Source of the DNA: Candidatus Neomicrothrix sp. UBA2974
GTDB lineage: Bacteria; Actinomycetota; Acidimicrobiia; Acidimicrobiales; MedAcidi-G1
NCBI GenBank assembly: GCA_002348705.1
Contig: DEAU01000042.1
Span: 5,141-64,172, forward strand
DNA: 59,032 nt
Direction of reading: 5' to 3'
Every line of letters begins with the position of its first letter. The stretch's first letter is position 1. Made by a program: the position numbers and the translations under genes. Below, piece after piece: positions 1-7,771 of this stretch. The notes below the pieces were generated by a model that worked only from the letters and a program-made list of their open reading frames with translations, was not told the origin of the DNA and ran no database searches.

Positions 1-119
1 GGAGGAGGCGGAGCACCACCGCCGAAATCCTGTGCTGCAGCGGCAGTCGGCAACATCGCAGTCACCAAACCCGCCACCAAGAAAGACCGGACTATGAGCC
101 GGAGTCCTTTGATCCCCAT
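1..119 (-). CDS. N-terminus of a secreted protein (truncated by window edge)
   Basis: An open minus-strand frame begins at an ATG at 119-117 and runs off the left edge without a stop (39 codons visible). The visible residues form a Sec signal peptide: a short basic start (Lys4, Arg7, Arg11), a hydrophobic core, and an Ala-rich cleavage region followed by Gln-Asp and a Gly/Pro-rich stretch. A GGGAGG ribosome binding site lies about 10 bases upstream. The mature protein lies outside the window, so no function can be given. It lies downstream of the cytochrome c gene on the same strand and could be co-transcribed with it. Confidence 0.6.
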   Translation of the reverse strand, partial: MGIKGLRLIVRSFLVAGLVTAMLPTAAAAQDFGGGAPPP

Positions 120-244
120 CTCTGTTTCGCCTCCCAATTGCACAAAGCGACAAGCAACGCAGGACAGTAGGTCCATCAATGCGTCGGCGTCCAGACTAGA
201 CAATCCGTAGGTAAGGACTTTCCTAGCTCCTCAAAAAGATTTTC

Positions 245-598
245 TTAGAGCACCTCTCGGGTATACCGAACGACTGCCTCTAATTCCTCGTTCGTGTAAC
301 GGCCTCCGAAGCCCGGCATTGACCCTCGGCCCTTAGAAACCAAGTTCAGTTGATCGTCAATCGACGGATACCGGTCCTCTACGAAATGAACCGATGGGCC
401 GCGCCCTCCCGCACCGTCCGGCGCGTGACACGAGGAACACGCCCTGGACCAGATCTGCCTCCCCACCATAAGAACCGAGTCAGCTGTACCGTCGGCCGAC
501 CTGGGCACCTCGGGTGGCTCACCAGCACAACTGGAGCCCGCGACCAGACATAAAAACACAATGAGGGGATTGATGATTCGCGAGTACTGGTTACGCAT
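245..598 (-). CDS. Small membrane-anchored or secreted mono-heme cytochrome c
   Basis: The 117-residue protein has a hydrophobic N-terminal segment (about residues 9-24) ending in Gly-Ser-Ser-Cys, which could be a lipoprotein site, although the residues before the Cys are not a good lipobox. One heme-binding CSSCH motif lies near residues 54-58, and a SMPGF motif about 35 residues later supplies the likely methionine heme ligand. This is the class I cytochrome c layout, so it should act as an electron carrier outside the membrane. The redox partner is not visible here. The start is ATG, with a TATCGT box 9 bases upstream and no ribosome binding site. Confidence 0.85.
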   Translation of the reverse strand: MRNQYSRIINPLIVFLCLVAGSSCAGEPPEVPRSADGTADSVLMVGRQIWSRACSSCHAPDGAGGRGPSVHFVEDRYPSIDDQLNLVSKGRGSMPGFGGRYTNEELEAVVRYTREVL

Positions 599-621
599 CA
601 GGTGCCGACGATACTGAGGTC

Positions 622-732
622 ATGGGATTCGACCCTCAGCGCCACCACCGAAGACGCCCAAGCGACCTCCTATACGTGGGGGCTGCCATCTTGGCGGGCG
701 TTCTGCTCGTAATTTGGGCAGTCCTCTCGTGA
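622..732 (+). CDS. Tiny single-pass membrane protein (36 aa)
   Basis: A short frame of 36 residues starts at ATG 622, a few bases after a GAGG. It has a basic His/Arg-rich N-terminus (residues 6-12), then one hydrophobic segment (about 17-35) ending in Ser. This is the layout of a small membrane protein with the N-terminus inside. It sits 33 bases before the next small gene on the same strand, and head to head with the cytochrome. I do not recognise a family. It could be spurious, but the sharp split into basic head and membrane helix argues for a real product. Confidence 0.45.
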   Translation: MGFDPQRHHRRRPSDLLYVGAAILAGVLLVIWAVLS

Positions 733-765
733 CTAATTGGCTGAGCATCCAGAAGAGATCCTGAA

Positions 766-960
766 GTGGACAATCCCGAAATACTTGGCGATCTGGAAGA
801 GCGCTTCATCCAGCCGCACCAAGCCACCAAGCCCTACCTATGCCCCGGCTGCAACCGCGAAATCCCTCCAGGACTCGGACATGTCGTCGTCGTACCTGTC
901 GAAGCCCCGGACCTTCGGCGCCACTGGCACCGAGGATGTTGGGTAGGACGCCGACCCTGA
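766..960 (+). CDS. Small CxxC / HWH..CW protein (conserved actinobacterial type)
   Basis: The 64-residue protein starts at GTG after an AGAAGAG-like ribosome binding site. It has a CPGC pair (residues 26-29) and a late RRHWHRGCW segment (about 51-59), so Cys26, Cys29, one or both late His and the late Cys could bind a zinc ion. Proteins of this pattern, a Cys pair followed by an RRHWH..CW tail, are common small genes in actinobacteria. They are often labelled 'ATP/GTP-binding protein' without experimental support. Its role is unknown. It converges with rplS. Confidence 0.75.
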   Translation: MDNPEILGDLEERFIQPHQATKPYLCPGCNREIPPGLGHVVVVPVEAPDLRRHWHRGCWVGRRP

Positions 961-986
961 CTAAAAAGGTTCAGTGGTCCCACCAA
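961..986 (-). terminator. Weak candidate terminator after rplS
   Basis: Downstream of the rplS stop, read on the minus strand, a short TGGT-GGG-ACCA hairpin is followed after eight bases by a run of five T (the A run at 963-967). The stem is only four base pairs, so this is a weak call. Confidence 0.25.
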
Positions 987-1012
987 TCAGTGCTCAGCAG
1001 GCCAGAGCAGAT

Positions 1013-1360
1013 CTAGAACTCCCGCTTCTCCTTGACCTTGGCCCGCTTACCAACACGATCTCTGAGGTAGTAGAGCTTGGCCCGTCGGACATCTCCCCGG
1101 GAAGCGACCTCGATGCGATCGATGATCGGCGAATGGACAGGGAAAGTCCGCTCGACTCCAACGCCGAAGCTAAGTTTGCGGACAGTGAAAGTCTCGCGGA
1201 CGCCGCTTCCTTGACGCTTGATGACCACACCCTCGAAAAGCTGAACGCGCTGTCGATTACCTTCAACGACGCGGACATGCACCTTCAACGTGTCGCCAGC
1301 GGCAAAGTTTGGTACGTCGTCGCGAAGATTCTGCAGATCGACAAGATCGGTGGGCTGCAT
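1013..1360 (-). CDS. rplS: 50S ribosomal protein L19
   Basis: The 115-residue protein matches L19 throughout, including the FAAGDTLKVHVRVVEG region and the C-terminal KLYYLRDRVGKRAKVKEK tail. L19 sits at the 30S-50S interface. The frame is open for 38 codons further upstream, but the ATG at 1360 gives the normal L19 length and has an AAGGA ribosome binding site 6 bases before it. It is the last gene of the trmD side of the operon, about 160 bases after trmD; that gap could hold its own promoter or leader. Confidence 0.96.
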   Translation of the reverse strand: MQPTDLVDLQNLRDDVPNFAAGDTLKVHVRVVEGNRQRVQLFEGVVIKRQGSGVRETFTVRKLSFGVGVERTFPVHSPIIDRIEVASRGDVRRAKLYYLRDRVGKRAKVKEKREF

Positions 1361-1520
1361 GTGTAGTCCTTGGGCATTCAGGGTCCGTAAGGCAGGTTGG
1401 ACCATCCATGGATCGGATCCTGACTCGGGACCGGGCCGATCAAACAGCATACGGGAACCACCCGAGGACAACACGGGGCCAGTGTGCTTCCACGAACCAT
1501 GTAACTCTGCGGACTATCAG

Positions 1521-2258
1521 TTACATGCCGGAGTCGAGCTCGAACTCCGCTAGAAGGAGTCGATCGGTTTCGGACAAGCCTCCAAGACGCTCCACAAGGT
1601 CAGGACGACGTTCCAAGGTGCGGGCCAGAGCCGCCGCTCTCCTAAACCGCTCTACGCGGACATGATCGCCTGACCGAAGCACCTCGGGGACTTCGAGACC
1701 ACGGAACTCGGCTGGTCGTGTCCAATGCGGGTACTCCAGTAGTCCCTCTGCGAATGACTCATCCTGGGACGACACTGCGTTGCCAAGGACCCCAGGTCGA
1801 AGCCGAGCCACCGCCTCCACTACTGACAAAGCCGCTAACTCACCTCCAGCGAGGACGAAGTCGCCTAGGGAGATCTCATCGTCACAAAGATCTGTGCGGA
1901 TGCGCTCATCTACGCCCTCGTAACGTCCGCATAACAACGAGAAGCCCTCGAGCCCTGCCAGTTCGATCGCCACAGACTGATCAAAAGTTCGTCCGGCTGG
2001 CCCCATCAGGATCAGTGGACGAGGCGGGTCGACAGCCTCAACAGCCCCGAACACCGGCTCTGGCATCATCACCATTCCTGCACCACCACCAAAGGGGCTG
2101 TCATCAACAGTTTGATGAACATCAGTGGTAGCAATGCGAAGGTCATGAGCCCTGACGTCGAGCAGTCCCACCGACTTTGCCCGACCGAGCAAACTCTCAG
2201 AAACATAGGACTCGACAATGCCAGGGAAGATGGTAAAGACATCTACTCGCAGGCTCAC
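1521..2258 (-). CDS. trmD: tRNA (guanine-N1)-methyltransferase
   Basis: TrmD uses SAM to methylate G37 next to the anticodon, which prevents +1 frameshifting. The 245-residue protein carries the DSPFGGGAGM motif (53-62), the knot-forming GRYEGVDER (111-119) and GDFVLAGGE (132-140) segments of SPOUT methyltransferases, and the late EYPHWTRP motif. Its start overlaps the rimM stop by four bases, so the two are probably translationally coupled. This is the classic rpsP-rimM-trmD-rplS order. Confidence 0.97.
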   Translation of the reverse strand: MSLRVDVFTIFPGIVESYVSESLLGRAKSVGLLDVRAHDLRIATTDVHQTVDDSPFGGGAGMVMMPEPVFGAVEAVDPPRPLILMGPAGRTFDQSVAIELAGLEGFSLLCGRYEGVDERIRTDLCDDEISLGDFVLAGGELAALSVVEAVARLRPGVLGNAVSSQDESFAEGLLEYPHWTRPAEFRGLEVPEVLRSGDHVRVERFRRAAALARTLERRPDLVERLGGLSETDRLLLAEFELDSGM

Positions 2259-2779
2259 CCGGTTGCCCCTTCCACGTTGATCGTGTCGTCTAGGAGCCCG
2301 TCCGGCACGTCGACGCTAATCCAAACACCGGGCTCGTGGTCCACGAGAAACGCAATTGGGACAAGGCGGCCATCAACCAACTCGAGTAGGTCACTGGCCG
2401 GATTTTCCACCACAGCCACCACCTCACCGTGTTGGTCCCCATATTGATCAATCACGACGGACCCGACTAGGTGGTGGACCCAAAGAGTGTCGTCATCGGG
2501 CTCATCTATCGGAAGAGCAAACAGCACAGTGCCACGCCAGCGCTCAGCCGACTCCCGGTCAGGGATTGCATCAAAACGGACCAAGTGCCGGTGATGATGG
2601 GGGCGGCTGGAGCCAACCACCAAAGGTCCATTCTCAGTCTGCAAGCATGAACCAGGATCCAACCGTTCTAGGCGGTGAGTCGTCAAGCTGACGACAACCT
2701 CGCCACGGACTCCGTGGGGCTTATCAATCCGTCCGACCTCGAGTAGTGCCGGTTCTTCAGGAACCGACTGATCGTCCAC
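2255..2779 (-). CDS. rimM: 16S rRNA processing / 30S maturation factor
   Basis: RimM helps assemble the 30S head around S19. The 174-residue protein has the N-terminal RimM motif VGRIDKPHGVRGEVVV (about 16-31) and a C-terminal PRC-barrel half with the DHEPGVWISVD region. It lies seven bases after khpA and overlaps trmD by four bases, in the usual ribosome-maturation operon. Confidence 0.95.
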   Translation of the reverse strand: MDDQSVPEEPALLEVGRIDKPHGVRGEVVVSLTTHRLERLDPGSCLQTENGPLVVGSSRPHHHRHLVRFDAIPDRESAERWRGTVLFALPIDEPDDDTLWVHHLVGSVVIDQYGDQHGEVVAVVENPASDLLELVDGRLVPIAFLVDHEPGVWISVDVPDGLLDDTINVEGATG

Positions 2780-2786
2780 AGGACGG

Positions 2787-3035
2787 TCAGTCGACGAAGT
2801 CGACGTCGATCTCGGTCTCGTCGCGGAGTGCGGCAGCTCTCACGATCGTGCGAATGGCATTGGCCACCCGACCACGTCGCCCGATAACACGGCCCATGTC
2901 GCCGTCTGCGACTGTGACCGAGAAGGTGCAGCGCTCGTCACCCGATGTTTCGATCCGGACCTCATCTGGTTGTTCCACGATCGACTTAATCAGGTACTCC
3001 AGGACGCCCTCAGCTGTGGGGGCTTCGGCGCTCAC
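2787..3035 (-). CDS. khpA: KH-domain RNA-binding protein KhpA
   Basis: This 82-residue protein is a single KH domain with the RNA-binding loop GRVIGRRGR (about residues 48-56). Its position between rpsP and rimM is the standard place for KhpA (YlqC), which in other bacteria pairs with KhpB/Jag and binds small RNAs to affect cell elongation. The start overlaps the rpsP stop by four bases. Confidence 0.93.
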   Translation of the reverse strand: MSAEAPTAEGVLEYLIKSIVEQPDEVRIETSGDERCTFSVTVADGDMGRVIGRRGRVANAIRTIVRAAALRDETEIDVDFVD

Positions 3036-3445
3036 GACTCATCCTCCGCCAGCTCCTCTGCGGCTTCCTCAGCAACAGCCTCTTCCGCAGCTTCCTCAGC
3101 AACAGCCTCTTCCGCAGCTTCCTCAGCAACAGGAGCCGAGGCCTCGACCTTCGGCGGCGGTGGAGTAGACGAACTCGTCCCAGCCGGCTGGTCTTTGAAC
3201 TGATCCCAAGCACCAGAGATCTTCAAGAGCTTCTCGACCCGTTCAGTCGGCTGAGCACCAGTGCGCAGCCAGCCCACTGCCCTCTCATTGTCGATCTCGA
3301 TCACGGATGGGTCCCGGCGGGGGTCGTAAAAGCCCAGCGCCTCGATAATCCGACCATTGCGCGCCTTGCGCGAGTCGGCAGCAACCACCCGATAGGTCGG
3401 CTGCTTCTTCTTGCCCATCCGCATCAGGCGGAGCTTCACGGCCAC
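3032..3445 (-). CDS. rpsP: 30S ribosomal protein S16 with acidic repeat tail
   Basis: The first 80 residues are a normal S16, with AVKLRLMRMGKKKQPTYRVV at the N-terminus. The GTG at 3445 is chosen because it gives this family N-terminus; the frame stays open 35 codons upstream, but that part is unlike S16. After residue 80 comes a 57-residue low-complexity tail: a Ser/Pro-rich linker, then repeats of Glu-Glu-Ala-Val-Ala-Glu-Glu-Ala-Ala. Actinobacterial S16 proteins often have extended acidic tails, but the nearly exact nucleotide repeat points to recent expansion by slippage. It is translationally coupled to khpA. Confidence 0.95.
   Translation of the reverse strand: MAVKLRLMRMGKKKQPTYRVVAADSRKARNGRIIEALGFYDPRRDPSVIEIDNERAVGWLRTGAQPTERVEKLLKISGAWDQFKDQPAGTSSSTPPPPKVEASAPVAEEAAEEAVAEEAAEEAVAEEAAEELAEDES
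3064..3132. repeat. 27-base tandem repeat in the rpsP tail (2.5 copies)
   Basis: Bases 3064-3090 and 3091-3117 are identical 27-mers, followed by the first 15 bases of a third copy (3118-3132). The unit keeps frame and encodes nine residues of the Glu/Ala tail of S16. Identity at third codon positions points to recent duplication. Confidence 0.9.
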
Positions 3446-3475
3446 GTCGGTACCACTCTCTGTCTCGTCAGGCTT

Positions 3476-3505
3476 CCCCCAACTAGGAGTATCCCTAGTC
3501 TGGGG
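3476..3505 (-). promoter_or_regulatory. Hairpin in the rpsP leader
   Basis: Between the ffh stop and the rpsP start, ACTAGG (3482-3487) pairs perfectly with CCTAGT (3494-3499) across a six-base loop. A second CCCC/GGGG stem (3476-3479 with 3502-3505) follows after a 2x2 internal loop. Beside it lies the perfect ten-base palindrome TGGGGCCCCA (3501-3510). It could be an S16 leader element or an attenuator that uncouples ffh from rpsP. No T run follows. Confidence 0.35.
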
Positions 3506-3640
3506 CCCCACACTCTCTGGCGGGGAAGGCGCCTCGCAGGATGCGCCCATTCAGTCATCCAGTCTGCCGGGATTCGGACCAATTTCCAGCCCCTGCTGTG
3601 GATCCCCGTTTCAGCCCGGCGTTTTACCGAACTGTTGAGC

Positions 3641-5104
3641 TCAGTCCAGGGACAAACCGCCCTTTGGAACCCCTAGGCCAGATGGCAAATCATCGAGCCC
3701 GGGAAGGGACAACCCCTTCTTCTTGTCCACCAGCACTGGACCTCGATCCGTGGTCCGGCCTCCCGGCCTCTTGCCACCCTTTCTCTGGTTACGACCCTTT
3801 CCACTCTTGCGCCCGGGGCCCCGACCCATCTGCTTCATCATCTTCCGCATCTCGCGAAACTGCCGCACGAGTTGGTTGATCTCACCTGGCTGGGTGCCGC
3901 TCCCAGCAGCTATCCGGGAGCGCCGCGAGCCATCGATCATTTCCGGATCTGCTCGCTCGGACGGGGTCATGGAGTTGATAATGCCTTCAATGCGGTCGAT
4001 CCGCCGCTCGTCGACTCCCGTATCCAAACCCTTCATCTGTTGAGTCATGCCGGGAACCATGCCCATCAGGTTGCTAATTGGCCCCATCTTCCGCAATGCC
4101 TTGAGTTGGTCCAAAAAGTCGCCCAGGGTGAAAGTGCCCTCAAGTAGCCGGGCAGCCGCAGCCTCGGCCTTCTCCTGCTCGAACGTCTCTTCAGCCTTTT
4201 CGATCAGGGTCTCCACGTCACCCATACCGAGTATGCGACTCGCCAATCGCCCAGGATGAAACACCTCAAATTCGTTAAGTCCCTCACCGGTTGCAACGAA
4301 GGCAATGGGGCGACCGACCACCTGCCGTATGCTCAAGGCCGCCCCGCCTCGGGCGTCGCCGTCGAGTTTGGTGAGGACTACGGCATCAAGTTCCAGCCGG
4401 GCGTGGAAGGCGCGGGCCACGTTCACTGCGTCCTGCCCTGTCATGGCGTCGACCACCAGAAATGTGTGATCAGGTTCGAGAACGGCTGACACCTCGGCAA
4501 CCTCTGTCATGAGGTCGTCATCTATGGCAAGTCGGCCGGCAGTGTCGCAAATAACCACATCACGACCTAGGCGACGGGCCTCAGCGAGGCTGGCCCGAAC
4601 TACCTCGACCGGATCGGAGGGCTCACTGAAGACAGGAACGTCAATTTGTCCGCCAAGAGTTCGAAGTTGCTCCAAGGCGGCAGGCCGCTGCAGGTCAGCT
4701 CCGACAAGCAGGGGGTTGCGACCCTGGGCTTTGAGCAGACGAGCCAACTTGGCCGCTGTGGTGGTCTTTCCCGACCCTTGCAATCCGGCCAACAGGAGCA
4801 CCGTGGGCGGCTTTGGTGCGAAAAAAAGGTGGTAGGTGTCTCCGCCGAGCAAAACCGTGAGCTCTTCAAGCACGATCTTGACAACCTGCTGCCCCGGGTT
4901 TAGCGCTCCGCTGACCTCTGCCCCGACTGCGCGCTCGCGGACGCGGTCCCGAAAGAACCGGACCGCAGAAAGATGGACGTCTGCGTCCAGCATGGCCACC
5001 CTGAGTTCCTTGAGGAACTCTTCGACGTCCTGCTCACTTAGGCGCCCTTTACCACGAACGCGACGAAGGATCCCCTCAAAACGGCTACCAAGACTCTCGA
5101 ACAC
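3641..5104 (-). CDS. ffh: Signal recognition particle protein Ffh (SRP54)
   Basis: Ffh is the SRP GTPase that binds signal sequences on the ribosome and docks with FtsY at the membrane. The 487-residue protein has an N domain (1-90), a GTPase domain with P-loop GLQGSGKTT (107-115), DTAGR (near 190) and TKLDGDARGG (near 246), and a Met-rich M domain with LRKMGPISNLMGMVPGM (about 330-350). The very basic Gly/Arg/Lys stretch near 425-455 fits SRP RNA contact. It lies one base after ftsY in a probable operon. Confidence 0.97.
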   Translation of the reverse strand: MFESLGSRFEGILRRVRGKGRLSEQDVEEFLKELRVAMLDADVHLSAVRFFRDRVRERAVGAEVSGALNPGQQVVKIVLEELTVLLGGDTYHLFFAPKPPTVLLLAGLQGSGKTTTAAKLARLLKAQGRNPLLVGADLQRPAALEQLRTLGGQIDVPVFSEPSDPVEVVRASLAEARRLGRDVVICDTAGRLAIDDDLMTEVAEVSAVLEPDHTFLVVDAMTGQDAVNVARAFHARLELDAVVLTKLDGDARGGAALSIRQVVGRPIAFVATGEGLNEFEVFHPGRLASRILGMGDVETLIEKAEETFEQEKAEAAAARLLEGTFTLGDFLDQLKALRKMGPISNLMGMVPGMTQQMKGLDTGVDERRIDRIEGIINSMTPSERADPEMIDGSRRSRIAAGSGTQPGEINQLVRQFREMRKMMKQMGRGPGRKSGKGRNQRKGGKRPGGRTTDRGPVLVDKKKGLSLPGLDDLPSGLGVPKGGLSLD

Positions 5105-5105
5105 G

Positions 5106-6035
5106 TCAGCCCCGACTCTCGACGTTTTTCGGAGTAGCCGCTACCTCGGTGTCAAATAAAGCATCAATAAAGTCGCCCGGATCGAAGTCGACAAGGTCGT
5201 CCATGCCCTCTCCCACGCCTACCAGTTTGACTGGAATGCCTAGGTCCTCTTGGACGGCCAGCACAATCCCTCCTTTAGCCGATCCATCCAGCTTCGTCAG
5301 GACAACCCCCGTCACCTCTGCAACCTCAGCAAACTGACGCGCCTGAACCAACCCGTTCTGGCCGGTAGTGGCATCAATCACCAAGAGGGTCTCGGTGACA
5401 GTCCCAGCGCCTTTTTCCGCGACACGGCGCACCTTGGCCAGTTCGTCCATCAGATTGCTGCGGGTGTGGACGCGACCGGCGGTGTCAGCCAAAACCAACT
5501 CGGCACCACGTGCCGCCGCGTGCTCAACGGCGTCATATACAACCGAACTCGGGTCGGCGCCCTCCGCACCGCTCACGATTGGCACCTTCGCCCGATCAGC
5601 CCAAGTGGCCAACTGTTCAACAGCCGCAGCGCGGAAAGTGTCCCCTGCAGCGAAGACGAGGCTCCGACCCGCCGCGGCCTCACGGATACCCAACTTGCCG
5701 ATCGTGGTCGTCTTGCCCACCCCATTAACACCTACGAAAAGCCAGACCGAAGGCGACCCGCCTAGTGTGAGCGAGCGGTCCACTCCACTCAGCCGACTCA
5801 CCAGGACCTCTTTTAGAATGGCTAGTACACCTTCGCCTTCCACTCCCTGACGACCCACCTGTTGCCTGACTTCTGCGACTAGTTCCTCCGAGGTAACTAC
5901 GCCAACGTCGGCTAGAAGGAGGGCGTCCTCCAAGTCCTGCCAGAGCTGCGCGTCAACCATCTCCGCCGAACGAACACTGGCTATCCGATCTACCCAGGCG
6001 TCACGGGCGCGACCGAGTCGTGAACGAAGTCCCAT
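5106..6035 (-). CDS. ftsY: SRP receptor FtsY
   Basis: FtsY receives the SRP-ribosome complex at the membrane. The 309-residue protein is essentially an NG domain: P-loop VGVNGVGKTT (101-110), GDTFRAAAVEQL, DTAGR and TKLDGSAKGG. The long acidic A domain of E. coli FtsY is absent, as in other short FtsY proteins, so targeting must rely on the N-terminal helix. It lies directly upstream of ffh, with one intervening base; both make the partners of a single pathway. Confidence 0.96.
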   Translation of the reverse strand: MGLRSRLGRARDAWVDRIASVRSAEMVDAQLWQDLEDALLLADVGVVTSEELVAEVRQQVGRQGVEGEGVLAILKEVLVSRLSGVDRSLTLGGSPSVWLFVGVNGVGKTTTIGKLGIREAAAGRSLVFAAGDTFRAAAVEQLATWADRAKVPIVSGAEGADPSSVVYDAVEHAAARGAELVLADTAGRVHTRSNLMDELAKVRRVAEKGAGTVTETLLVIDATTGQNGLVQARQFAEVAEVTGVVLTKLDGSAKGGIVLAVQEDLGIPVKLVGVGEGMDDLVDFDPGDFIDALFDTEVAATPKNVESRG

Positions 6036-6085
6036 GACGAGGAGAGCCTACCGGTGGCGATTCGGCGCCGATCGAGCCCTAACGA

Positions 6086-7696
6086 TCACTCTCCGCTGTC
6101 ATCCTTACCTTCCGTGTCGGCGGTTGGCGGTTCGACAAGATGGTCGTCTAGAGCGCCGAGGTCAACCTGAAGTCGGAGGATCTCACCATCGCGTTCAACC
6201 TCCAGGGTCACAGACGATCCGGGAAGGCGAATCTGAATATCCGCTCGTAAGGCCGGCATATCGCGGATCGGACGACCATCGGACCGAAATATCCGGTCGC
6301 CATCCAGAAGGCCTGCATTAGCGGCGGGCGACCCCTCGACCACCGACACCACTAGTGCGCCAGGGCTTCCATCGGTAGGAGACTGGCCAGTAATTCCGAG
6401 CCAAGCAGTACCCACCGGCTCCTCATCGATGAGACGCTGGGCCACCAGGACCACCGTGTCACTAGGAATGGCAAATCCCAGCCCGATGTTGCCGCCGGCA
6501 AAGTACCCCCCGCTGCGGATAGAGGTGTTCATTCCAATAACCCGACCCTCCCGGTTAGCCAGAGGCCCTCCCGAATTGCCTGGGTTGATCGGCGCGTCAG
6601 TTTGGATCATGGCCACCCCTGCACAATCAGCTCCAGGGCCGCTTTCGCAACCATAGGAGTCGATTACGCGTCCGAGAGCGCTAACGATCCCAGAGGTGAC
6701 GGTTCGGTCAAGATCGAACGGGCTACCGAGCGCTACGGCGAGTTGACCGACCCGAAGATCCTCGCTGAAAGCAAAGACGGCGGGCACGAGACCCTCAACC
6801 TCCTCTGCCAACTCCAACACCGCGACGTCGCGCCGAACGTCCATTCCGACGATCTTCGCCACCACCTCACGGCCATTAGGGAGACTGACGACCACCTCGT
6901 CAGAGCCATCAACGACGTGGGCGTTGGTCACAACCCGACTTCGGTCCAGAACTATTCCCGAACCGTGTCCCTGGTCGGGTACCGAGACAAGTACGACTGT
7001 GTCGCGAAGGGCCTCGGCTACAGCAACCACCGGTTCATCGCCCGAATCCTCAACCGGAGCTTCGGCAAAGAGTCGGGCTACCAAGGCCTCAACATCTTTC
7101 GCTGCCATGCCCGAGGAGTCCTCTACTAGGCGGCCAACAAGAGCTTCAACATCTGCCTCATCCAGTCCAGAGGCCCCGTCGACCACCGAGGACACAATGT
7201 TCGTGACCTCATCGGCGGACAGCCCCATGTCCCCCGAATCGGCCAGCCCTACAATCCGTTCGGAGACGAGCGCCTCAACCTCACTAAGAGACAGACTTGT
7301 CGAGGCGTCGGATTGGTTTCCCTCCAGCGTCTCGCCGACAACCACATCAACAAGCGCTCGGACCTCAGCCGCCGTTAAGTTCGACTCAGTCCCGCTTCCG
7401 CCATCACCGCGGAGAAACCACCCGCTCAGGAAGCCTGCAACAAAAGCGAGGGCAATGACAATCAAAACCACCAGTCCGGTCACCAATCGACCAGTAACCG
7501 CCACAGGCGTCTCAATAGGCGGCACTGGGGCGGGTAGAAGACCAGGAAAAGATGGAGGGTCCGAACCCGGTGGAGTCACGGCTGGCCGCACTGGGCGGTC
7601 TGTCCTGCCAGGCTGCCCATACTGCGAACCAACCTCAATACTGCTCCGGTCAACCGACCTCGGTGGCCTACCTTCCGATCCCTGCCCGTCAGCCAT
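6086..7696 (-). CDS. Membrane-anchored HtrA/DegP-type serine protease with PDZ domain and repeat stalk
   Basis: From ATG 7696 the protein has 536 residues: a Pro-rich cytoplasmic part (1-68), one membrane helix (about 69-96), a stalk of five related 19-21-residue helices (about 107-214), a trypsin-like protease domain and a C-terminal PDZ domain (about 430-510). The catalytic triad is visible as His260 (TNAHVV), Asp290 (RRDVAVLEL) and Ser375 (PGNSGGP). It should act outside the membrane in protein quality control or signalling. The frame opens at a TTG 22 codons earlier, but a TACTTT box seven bases before the ATG supports 7696. It follows a two-component system that may control it. Confidence 0.9.
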   Translation of the reverse strand: MADGQGSEGRPPRSVDRSSIEVGSQYGQPGRTDRPVRPAVTPPGSDPPSFPGLLPAPVPPIETPVAVTGRLVTGLVVLIVIALAFVAGFLSGWFLRGDGGSGTESNLTAAEVRALVDVVVGETLEGNQSDASTSLSLSEVEALVSERIVGLADSGDMGLSADEVTNIVSSVVDGASGLDEADVEALVGRLVEDSSGMAAKDVEALVARLFAEAPVEDSGDEPVVAVAEALRDTVVLVSVPDQGHGSGIVLDRSRVVTNAHVVDGSDEVVVSLPNGREVVAKIVGMDVRRDVAVLELAEEVEGLVPAVFAFSEDLRVGQLAVALGSPFDLDRTVTSGIVSALGRVIDSYGCESGPGADCAGVAMIQTDAPINPGNSGGPLANREGRVIGMNTSIRSGGYFAGGNIGLGFAIPSDTVVLVAQRLIDEEPVGTAWLGITGQSPTDGSPGALVVSVVEGSPAANAGLLDGDRIFRSDGRPIRDMPALRADIQIRLPGSSVTLEVERDGEILRLQVDLGALDDHLVEPPTADTEGKDDSGE

Positions 7697-7703
7697 ACCC
7701 GCA

Positions 7704-7709
7704 AAAGTA
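7704..7709 (-). promoter_or_regulatory. -10 box, leaderless-type, for the HtrA-like protease
   Basis: On the minus strand TACTTT ends seven bases before ATG 7696, with no ribosome binding site between. This fits the TANNNT promoter of leaderless actinobacterial mRNAs. Confidence 0.4.
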
Positions 7710-7771
7710 GGCCAATATGAGACCGATTCACGACCCGACCTATTTAGATAATTTCCGATCAACTCAGCCTG

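Noticed and set aside
1361..1474. Longer start for rplS (153 residues)
   Set aside because: The extra residues are not L19-like, and ATG 1360 has a good ribosome binding site and the family length.
3064..3132. Direct repeats considered as a CRISPR array
   Set aside because: The repeats are contiguous, in frame, without spacers, and encode the tail of S16.
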